DNA from: JBECKS01 sp040235395
GTDB lineage: Bacteria > Pseudomonadota > Gammaproteobacteria > Pseudomonadales > JBECKS01
Length of the DNA stretch: 19,432 bases
NCBI GenBank assembly: GCA_040235395.1
Contig: JBECKS010000016.1
Location: forward strand, 1 to 19,432
Direction: 5' to 3'
Both the position numbers and the translations under genes were made by a program. Positions 14,912 to 19,432 of this stretch are shown in pieces. A model generated the notes under the pieces. It was not told where the DNA came from and did not search any database. It saw only the letters and a program-made list of their open reading frames with translations. The first letter of the stretch is position 1. Each line of letters starts with the position of its first letter.

Positions 14912-15715
14912 ATGAAAAATCTTTCATTAATTTTTTTGGTGTCAGTCTTGATTATTGGAGCTTGCGCGACTTCCCCAACGGGCCGGCGTCAGGTCATGCT
15001 GTTTTCTCCGAAAGAAGTGGATAAATTGGGCGCCGCTTCCTTTGAAGAACTTAAACAGAAAGAAAAGATTTCAAGTAATACCCTGGCAATAAAGTTCGTA
15101 ACGTGTGTGGCCGATGAAATCACACAGAATGTCCCAAAGAGTGTTCACGATGGCAGTTGGGAAGTTGTGCTTTTTGATTCCCCGCAAATAAATGCCTTTG
15201 CATTGCCCGGTGGAAAAATTGGTGTGTATACAGGCTTGTTGAAAGTGACGGAGAATCAGGATCAATTGGCTGCTGTCATGGGGCATGAAGTGGGACATGT
15301 TATCGCGCAACACGCCAACGAAAGGCTTTCTTCAAGTTCGCTGGTTAACACTGGCTTACAGGTAGCTGATGCCGTGATGGCATCGGGCGGTGTTCAGAAT
15401 AAAAACCTTTACATGCAAGGCCTCGGCTTGGGGGCGCAGTATGGCGTGTTGCTTCCCTATGGTCGTGCTCATGAAAGTGAGGCTGACATTATTGGCGAAG
15501 ACCTGATGGCAAAATCAGGGTTTAATCCGCAAGCGAGTATTGATTTATGGCATAACATGAACGCAGCAACAAAAGGCCAACCACCCGAATTTCTTTCTAC
15601 GCATCCTTCCCATGAAACGCGTATCGAGCAATTGACCAAACATTTGAAAAAGGCACAACCGCTTTATACAAATAGTCAGCAGAAACCTGCTTGTGTCAAA
15701 CCTGCAAATATTTAA
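14912..15715 (+). CDS. M48 family metalloprotease lipoprotein, LoiP/YggG-like
   Basis: A predicted zinc metalloprotease anchored in the envelope, 267 residues. A signal peptide ends in the lipobox IGAC (Cys18; next residue Ala, favouring the outer membrane). SPTGRRQVML (21-30) is the family's conserved segment after the anchor. The active site HEVGH (125-129) supplies two zinc-binding His and the catalytic Glu126; HESEAD (187-192) carries the third ligand, and LSTHPSHETRI near 228-238 completes the M48C pattern. INAFALPGGKIGVYTG (93-108) is also typical. Related E. coli LoiP and BepA degrade misassembled outer-membrane proteins; this substrate is unknown. It lies 3 bases after pepP and its TAA overlaps the next ATG (TAATG), so it is embedded in the operon. 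As I recall, pepP is followed directly by ubiH in many relatives. Confidence 0.9.
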   Translation: MKNLSLIFLVSVLIIGACATSPTGRRQVMLFSPKEVDKLGAASFEELKQKEKISSNTLAIKFVTCVADEITQNVPKSVHDGSWEVVLFDSPQINAFALPGGKIGVYTGLLKVTENQDQLAAVMGHEVGHVIAQHANERLSSSSLVNTGLQVADAVMASGGVQNKNLYMQGLGLGAQYGVLLPYGRAHESEADIIGEDLMAKSGFNPQASIDLWHNMNAATKGQPPEFLSTHPSHETRIEQLTKHLKKAQPLYTNSQQKPACVKPANI

Positions 15716-16950
15716 TGGCCGAATCAGATTCAAAACAGTATGAGATTGCCATCGTTGGTGCCGGCATGGTGGGTTTGTCCCTTGCTTGCGCGCTAGCGGA
15801 TAAGGGAATAGAAATAGCCATCCTTGATCGCAGCATGCCGCCATCAAAAGCAAGCTGGCAGGGCTTTGATCCTCGTGTGAGTGCCATCGTTAAGTCTAGC
15901 GAACATTTTTTCAAGAATATTGGCGTCTGGAGTTTTATTGAAAACGAACGCCACTGCGCTTATCAAGGCATGGAAGTGTGGGAGCAGGATGGTACAGCAC
16001 GAATAGAATTTGATGCTATGGAACTGGGTTATACAGAGTTGGGATACATCATTGAAAATCGCATCATGCAATGGGCAATGATGGAAAAGCTTAAACAATA
16101 CAACAGTGTTCACTGGTTATGCCCTGAAAATATTTCTCAAATAACAAAAGAAAAAGTTTGGGAGATTGAATTTGAATCAGGCTTAAAATTAACAGCAGAA
16201 TTGCTTGTAGGTGCTGATGGTGCTTTTTCCTATGTGCGTGATTTTTTAGGTATTGAAATCAAGGAAACCAATCTTGAACACAAGGCGCTTGTGTGTAATG
16301 TGGTATGTGAAAAAGAGCACAACAACATTGCCCGACAGATTTTTCTGAAAAGTGGTCCGCTGGCATTTTTACCCTTAGCAGAAAATCCAAGGTCATGTTC
16401 AATTGTATGGTCATCGGATTACCACACATCAGAAAATCTGATGGCAATGGATGAAGCTGCCTTTAATGACTTCCTTGGGAAAAAATTCGAAAATACCTTA
16501 GGAAAAATTCAATCCAGTGACAAACGTTTTAGTTTTCCTCTTTTTCAACGTCATGCTGAAACCTATATTTCAGAACAGGCTGCATTGATTGGTGATGCAG
16601 CACACACGATTCACCCATTGGCAGGCCAAGGCGTTAACCTGGGTTACATGGATGCAGCTGTATTGGCAGAAGAAATCATACGTGCAAAAAAACGCGGCAT
16701 CGCAATATCTGGCAAGGAAGTTTTACGTCGTTATGAACGCAGACGAAGAGGGCAGGTTACTTTAATGATGACAACCATGCGTGGTTTTCAACAGACTTTC
16801 TCAATCAGGAATGCAGATTTTATTGGATTAAGAAATCTTGGTGTACGTTTAACCAATCGTATTGCGCCTGTGAAGCATCATATTCTTTCAAGGGCGATGG
16901 GAATTGATGGTGATGTACCAGACATTGCGCGAGAACCTTTGAATAGCTAG
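15715..16950 (+). CDS. ubiI: Ubiquinone-biosynthesis FAD-dependent hydroxylase, UbiI/UbiH/UbiF family
   Basis: A class A flavin monooxygenase that hydroxylates the aromatic ring of a ubiquinone precursor, probably within a membrane-associated Ubi complex. It has 411 residues. The FAD-binding GxGxxG is GAGMVG (15-20), the DG motif is GADGAFSYVR (166-175), and the second FAD motif GDAAHTIHPLAGQGVNLG spans 293-310. The segments YQGMEVWEQDG and GYTELGYIIEN resemble UbiI (VisC, C5 hydroxylation), as does the tail GFQQTFSIRN followed by PVKHHILSRAMGI; some features recall UbiF. The symbol is therefore tentative. The ATG at 15715 overlaps the upstream stop (TAATG), which fixes the start better than the TTG eight codons earlier. 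It ends the operon; the usual second enzyme (UbiH) next to pepP is absent here. Confidence 0.8.
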   Translation: MAESDSKQYEIAIVGAGMVGLSLACALADKGIEIAILDRSMPPSKASWQGFDPRVSAIVKSSEHFFKNIGVWSFIENERHCAYQGMEVWEQDGTARIEFDAMELGYTELGYIIENRIMQWAMMEKLKQYNSVHWLCPENISQITKEKVWEIEFESGLKLTAELLVGADGAFSYVRDFLGIEIKETNLEHKALVCNVVCEKEHNNIARQIFLKSGPLAFLPLAENPRSCSIVWSSDYHTSENLMAMDEAAFNDFLGKKFENTLGKIQSSDKRFSFPLFQRHAETYISEQAALIGDAAHTIHPLAGQGVNLGYMDAAVLAEEIIRAKKRGIAISGKEVLRRYERRRRGQVTLMMTTMRGFQQTFSIRNADFIGLRNLGVRLTNRIAPVKHHILSRAMGIDGDVPDIAREPLNS

Positions 16951-16985
16951 TAAACGCTCTTCAAATTTTTCTTAATGAGATTTTT

Positions 16986-17792
16986 TCACTTCCAGAAAAG
17001 TGCTTCACTATTCTGATAACACTGCTTCAACACTTCATTCAGTTCGAGTGTTTTTACTTCAGCAACTTTTTCAGCAATAAAAGGCAGGTAGTAAGGGCTG
17101 TTTTCAATGCCGCGATAAGGTGCAGGGGTTAAATATGGCGAATCGGTTTCAAGTAATAACTTGTTAATGGGGCAGAGCTCAACAGCAGCGCGAACATTAT
17201 CAGCATTCTTGAAAGTTACCATGCCATTAAAACCAAGATGGAAGCCTTCCTGCAAACAGAATTCAGCCAGCTCAAGACCAGAACTGAAACTGTGAATCAC
17301 ACCTTTTCGTTTTAACAGGGATGAGAAATTTTTCAGTATAGCCTGCGTGTCATCATCCGCATCACGCGTATGAACAATAATCGGATAATCAGAATCAGCC
17401 GCTAATTGCAGTTGTTCCTCAAAAACTTTTTTCTGTGTTTCGCGATCACTGTGTTCATAATAGTAATCGAGGCCAATTTCTCCCACGGCAAGAATCTTTT
17501 CTTTTGCCAGATTACTTTTTATTTCATTTAAACAATCAGACGTAAATGCCTTGGCATCGTGGGGGTGAACACCCTGAGAACCAAAAATCATCTCTTGGGT
17601 TTCGGTAAGTGAAATGACTTTTTCAAGATTGTCAGGTGACACGGCAATGGTAATGATTTTTTCAATGTTATGGGCTTTAGACTTCTCAATCGTGAGTTCA
17701 AGTACATCTTGTTTCAAATAATCAAGATGACAGTGCGTTTCGATAATTGGGAAATCGAAAACAGGAATCTCTCTTTTGGGTTTCTTACTCAT
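16986..17792 (-). CDS. TatD family metal-dependent deoxyribonuclease
   Basis: A 268-residue TIM-barrel metalloenzyme of the TatD/YcfH family, cytoplasmic 3'-5' DNases linked to DNA repair and quality control. Metal ligands are all present: His20 and His22 in ETHCHLD, Glu105 in GEIGLDYYY, His141 in VHTRDA, His167 in IHSFSS and Asp217 in LETDSPYLTP. GVHPHDA (74-80) is also characteristic. The N-terminal extension MSKKPKREIPVFDFP is slightly longer than in E. coli YcfH. It lies 9 bases after the TauE/SafE permease stop, indicating co-transcription, and its ribosome site is weak. It converges on the ubi hydroxylase gene 35 bases away without an obvious terminator. I do not separate TatD from YcfH-type paralogues, so no symbol is given. 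Confidence 0.9.
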   Translation of the reverse strand: MSKKPKREIPVFDFPIIETHCHLDYLKQDVLELTIEKSKAHNIEKIITIAVSPDNLEKVISLTETQEMIFGSQGVHPHDAKAFTSDCLNEIKSNLAKEKILAVGEIGLDYYYEHSDRETQKKVFEEQLQLAADSDYPIIVHTRDADDDTQAILKNFSSLLKRKGVIHSFSSGLELAEFCLQEGFHLGFNGMVTFKNADNVRAAVELCPINKLLLETDSPYLTPAPYRGIENSPYYLPFIAEKVAEVKTLELNEVLKQCYQNSEALFWK

Positions 17793-17801
17793 AATGAATG
17801 A

Positions 17802-18581
17802 CTAGAGGCTTTGATAAATAAAAACGCAGCCAAGTAATGGCATAAAAATGTACATGATTTTTCGGAAGAGCTCCTTATTCATGTTAAGTAGATAGTTTCT
17901 TGCAGCAAATACACCGATAGCACCACCAATACCAATCACAATACCGTAAAGAAGAATGTCATTATTCATGGCGCCAAAGCTTCCGTAAGCAAGTACCTTA
18001 ACACCTTGCATGATAAAACTATTGAAAGCTTTTGTTGCAATTAAATGTTCTTTTGTTAGACCGTAACTAATCAGAAAGGGGTTGTACACAGGTCCAATCG
18101 CACCAACCATGCCTGAGATAAAAGCAACAACTAATCCTAGAGGAAAAAACCATTGCACATGTTTCATTAGGGTAAAACCTGCATTTTCTAGCTTGTCCTG
18201 AAAAATGGTTGTAATCAGGAATATACCTACAACCAGTTTGATATGTTGTGGATTCAGTTGAGTAAAGCCGTAAGCACCAATCACGGCACCAACAATGGTA
18301 CCGGGCAATAAAAATCCAATGACTTTCCAGTCGATGAATTTAGCAAATACAAAAGCACGGGTTGGATTTGCAAGCAGAGCAGCGAGCGCAATAGTAGGAG
18401 CAGCCATTTGTGTGCCAAGTGTAAAAACCAGTAAAGGTAAAAGAAGAGATGCAGCACCACCAGCAACGATAGTGCTAAGAAACCAGGCAAAAGCACCAGC
18501 GATGGGAAGAAGGATGAGTAGGGGGGAAATGGGCATAGAAATGAAGGTGGTAATGGTTTGAGAATAGATAGTATCTGTCAT
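17802..18581 (-). CDS. Sulfite exporter TauE/SafE (TSUP) family permease
   Basis: A 259-residue integral inner-membrane protein with about eight hydrophobic segments. The first repeat has the family-like GAFAWFLSTIVAGGAASLLLPLLV (29-52, in part) and a Pro-containing helix near FLLPGTIVGAVIGA (90-103). The second repeat has GLVVAFISGMVGAIGPVYNPF and a glycine-rich GIVIGIGGAIGVFAA near the end. TSUP proteins move small organic or sulfur anions such as sulfite, sulfoacetate, taurine-derived products or glyoxylate/thiosulfate; no substrate can be named here. The upstream sequence has no clear Shine-Dalgarno; a second in-frame ATG (codon 16) just before the first helix is an alternative start. It leads the tatD-family gene by 9 bases. 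Confidence 0.85.
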   Translation of the reverse strand: MTDTIYSQTITTFISMPISPLLILLPIAGAFAWFLSTIVAGGAASLLLPLLVFTLGTQMAAPTIALAALLANPTRAFVFAKFIDWKVIGFLLPGTIVGAVIGAYGFTQLNPQHIKLVVGIFLITTIFQDKLENAGFTLMKHVQWFFPLGLVVAFISGMVGAIGPVYNPFLISYGLTKEHLIATKAFNSFIMQGVKVLAYGSFGAMNNDILLYGIVIGIGGAIGVFAARNYLLNMNKELFRKIMYIFMPLLGCVFIYQSL

Positions 18582-18622
18582 TTCGACTGAAAGGAAAAAC
18601 CTCGTTTTTAGCTAAATCCTTT

Positions 18623-18665
18623 TTCGCCTTTTATAGGCGACTCACTTTTTGTGGCAACAAAAAGT
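18623..18665 (+). repeat. Left terminal inverted repeat and hairpin
   Basis: The 20-bp repeat contains its own small hairpin, CGCCT (18625-18629) with AGGCG (18635-18639). It is followed by a perfect 9-bp stem, ACTTTTTGT (18644-18652) with ACAAAAAGT (18657-18665), enclosing GGCA. AAGCAAAAAA follows from 18666. The right arm has the same order of parts. Confidence 0.8.
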
Positions 18666-18680
18666 AAGCAAAAAATGCCT

Positions 18681-18821
18681 GCCCCGCGAAAGTTCTTATC
18701 CTTCATCACTGGCAAACACAAGGTATGCCCAGAATCGTTCCCGACGATGCTGGGCTCAAATTTCATCCATGAAATTTGCCCCTGATGTTTGCAGGCGTTC
18801 TTCAGGGAACTTTCAAGGGGC
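18681..18821 (+). repeat. Nested inverted repeats of the left arm (branched fold)
   Basis: An outer pair, GCCCCGCGAAAGTTC (18681-18695) with GAACTTTCAAGGGGC (18807-18821), has 13 of 15 positions complementary. Inside it GCAAACA (18712-18718) pairs with TGTTTGC (18786-18792). Within that lie two adjacent hairpins: GCCCAG-A-ATCGT (18727-18738) with ACGAT-G-CTGGGC (18744-18755), and the perfect CAAATTTCAT (18757-18766) with ATGAAATTTG (18769-18778). All pairs nest without conflict and would give a two-armed branched structure as RNA or extruded DNA. Confidence 0.7.
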
Positions 18822-18930
18822 GCTTGGTTAGTTCTCTGACATGGTAAAAATTAGAAGGTAATCGAAGTCCAGCAATATCATTAGTCATCAATTTATCAGG
18901 GTTAACAGGTCACCGTTTCTGGAGCTGAGA

Positions 18931-19016
18931 CTTGCGCAGAAAAAATGGGCATAAGCGCTAGCCAGAAAGCGACCATCGGGAGCGGTTCTAGCGCGGCCCA
19001 TGTTTTTTCAAGCAAG
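18931..19016 (+). repeat. Long imperfect stem of the right arm
   Basis: AAAAAATGGGC (18940-18950) pairs with GCCCATGTTTTTT (18996-19008) with one bulged G. Inside, GCGCTAG (18955-18961) pairs with CTAGCGC (18988-18994). Outside, CTTG (18931-18934) can pair with CAAG (19009-19012). The stem is nested and consistent. The apical loop holds AAAGCGACCATCGGG, partly repeated as AAAGCGACCTTCAGGG further right. Confidence 0.6.
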
Positions 19017-19018
19017 GT

Positions 19019-19042
19019 GAAGGTAGTCGCAAAGCGACCTTC
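19019..19042 (+). repeat. Hairpin in the right arm
   Basis: GAAG (19019-19022) and GTCGC (19026-19030) pair with CTTC (19039-19042) and GCGAC (19034-19038) over an AAA loop, with a three-base bulge GTA on the left side. Confidence 0.6.
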
Positions 19043-19065
19043 AGGGTCGGTGAGAAGTTTCTTTG

Positions 19066-19110
19066 CTTCCTTTCTTTTGAAAGAAAGGAAGTCGCCTATA
19101 AAAGGCGAAA
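19066..19110 (-). repeat. Right terminal inverted repeat and hairpin
   Basis: This is the mirror of the left end. Read leftward from 19110, the same 20-bp repeat is followed by a 13-base inverted repeat, CTTCCTTTCTTTT (19066-19078) and AAAAGAAAGGAAG (19080-19092), which shares its last two bases with the repeat. Then comes AAGCAAAG. The hairpin sequence differs from that of the left end but its position and pairing are retained. Confidence 0.8.
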
Positions 19111-19189
19111 TAAGGATATACGATACAAAAAGATAATCAGAGATTAAAAAATATGACCAATGCTGAAGCTGGCTAAGCCTGAACTTTAA

Positions 19190-19432
19190 TCACGAAGCCT
19201 GCTGCTTAAGTTTCTCCTTCATCGCTGCAATATGCGCTTTCCCAATAGCTTTTGGGTCTTCTGCATTCTGCTTTGCTCCCGGTTTATCTTTCCAGTTGAG
19301 AAAATCCTCAGGAATCTCATCCAGAAAACGACTGGGTTTGATTTCTATTTTGTCGCCATATTGCGTGCGCTGTTTTGTATAACTCATATGCAGGCTCTGT
19401 TGCGCGCGGGTAATGCCCACATACATTAAGCG
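19190..19432 (-). CDS. rep: ATP-dependent DNA helicase Rep, C-terminal fragment
   Basis: This is the 3' end of a superfamily 1A 3'-5' helicase that clears proteins ahead of replication forks. Eighty residues are visible and the frame runs out of the window at base 19432. LMYVGITRAQQSLHMSY is helicase motif VI, with the arginine that contacts ATP. The tail QYGDKIEIKPSRFLDEIP followed by AIGKAHIAAMKEKL matches the Rep ending (E. coli has PSRFLLELP and SHLANLK in these places) and not the longer UvrD tail with its Tudor-like domain. The gene lies upstream of the permease-tatD pair on the same strand but is separated from it by the repeat element. Confidence 0.88.
   Translation of the reverse strand, partial: RLMYVGITRAQQSLHMSYTKQRTQYGDKIEIKPSRFLDEIPEDFLNWKDKPGAKQNAEDPKAIGKAHIAAMKEKLKQQAS

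Larger units (their letters stand above)
18615..19119. repeat. Inverted-repeat structured element, possible non-autonomous mobile element
   Basis: Two arms point inward from an exact 20-bp terminal inverted repeat, TTCGCCTTTTATAGGCGACT (18623-18642), with its reverse complement at 19091-19110. The outermost bases also pair: AATCCTT on the left against AAGGATA on the right. A TA dinucleotide flanks both sides (18613-18614 and 19120-19121), which could be a target duplication but is too short to prove it. Each repeat is followed by a strong hairpin and then AAGCAAA. Both arms contain further nested inverted repeats, and no transposase frame is present. It may be a MITE-like element, a pair of inverted copies of a smaller dispersed repeat, or a structured RNA locus. 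The symmetry is seen directly; the mobile nature is inferred. Confidence 0.65.
18582..19189. other. 608-base non-genic region holding a structured inverted-repeat element
   Basis: This gap lies between the permease start and the rep stop. The bulk (18615-19119) is the inverted-repeat element described separately. The left flank (18582-18614) is the leader of the permease gene; any permease promoter must lie in or across the element. The right flank (19120-19189) follows rep and shows only a short GGCTAAGCC palindrome, with no convincing terminator for rep. No tRNA, no CRISPR and no gene with a ribosome site was found. Confidence 0.8.

Noticed and set aside
15691..15714. TTG start eight codons upstream for the Ubi hydroxylase
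   Set aside because: The TAATG overlap with the upstream stop and the usual family N-terminus favour the ATG at 15715.
16951..16985. Terminator between the ubi hydroxylase and the tatD-family gene
   Set aside because: T-rich stretches exist, but no stem of useful strength precedes them on either strand.
18623..19110. CRISPR array or tRNA-like gene in the palindrome-rich region
   Set aside because: There is no regular spacing of direct repeats, and no acceptor stem, anticodon loop or TTC-type arm can be placed.
19190..19432. UvrD as identity of the helicase fragment
   Set aside because: The tail ends soon after PSRFLDEIP and lacks the longer UvrD C-terminal domain, matching Rep instead.

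Overview
The window is chromosomal DNA from a moderately AT-rich gammaproteobacterium. The evidence is the set of families and their order. serA lies divergent to a D-2-hydroxyglutarate dehydrogenase gene, and rpiA lies divergent to ilvA, as I recall from Pseudomonas and relatives. The run of 5-formyl-THF cyclo-ligase, 6S RNA, zapA, a small coiled-coil gene, ygfB, pepP and a ubi hydroxylase is the classical gammaproteobacterial cell-division/ubiquinone block. LpoB, YcfL and the COG3014 lipoprotein also point to Gammaproteobacteria. I cannot name the genus. Coding density is high, and no phage, plasmid, CRISPR or tRNA feature was seen.

Layout. Bases 1-1374 (+): the 3' end of pgk, then a class II fructose-bisphosphate aldolase gene closed by a strong terminator. 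1712-2701 (+): a lysophospholipase-like hydrolase behind a possible promoter. A bidirectional terminator (2723-2749) separates it from a leftward block (2769-6553) of serA, a COG3014 lipoprotein gene, ycfL and lpoB. 6719-8771 (+): D-2-hydroxyglutarate dehydrogenase overlapping a FAH-family hydrolase/tautomerase gene. 8773-9441 (-): rpiA. 9546-11129 (+): ilvA. 11148-12628 (-): a ZapB-like coiled-coil protein, zapA, 6S RNA with its own promoter, and 5-formyl-THF cyclo-ligase. 12905-16950 (+): ygfB, pepP, an M48 lipoprotein peptidase and a UbiI-type monooxygenase, very tightly packed. 16986-18581 (-): a TauE/SafE permease and a TatD-family nuclease. 18582-19189: a non-genic stretch holding an inverted-repeat element of about 505 bp. 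19190-19432 (-): the C-terminal end of Rep helicase, cut by the window edge.

How the genes fit together. Glycolysis/gluconeogenesis (pgk, fba), the pentose phosphate pathway (rpiA) and amino-acid synthesis (serA, ilvA) dominate. SerA homologues can reduce 2-oxoglutarate to D-2-hydroxyglutarate, and the divergent FAD dehydrogenase is the expected recycling enzyme. The three lipoproteins downstream of serA belong to the envelope and probably to control of peptidoglycan synthesis.

The part least explained by ordinary genes is 18615-19119. It has a 20-bp exact terminal inverted repeat. Next to each end is a hairpin whose sequence differs but whose pairing is kept. Nested inverted repeats fill both arms, and each arm reads inward as an open frame of exactly 64 codons. 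It is best viewed as a structured repeat or non-autonomous mobile element and is the main candidate for follow-up.
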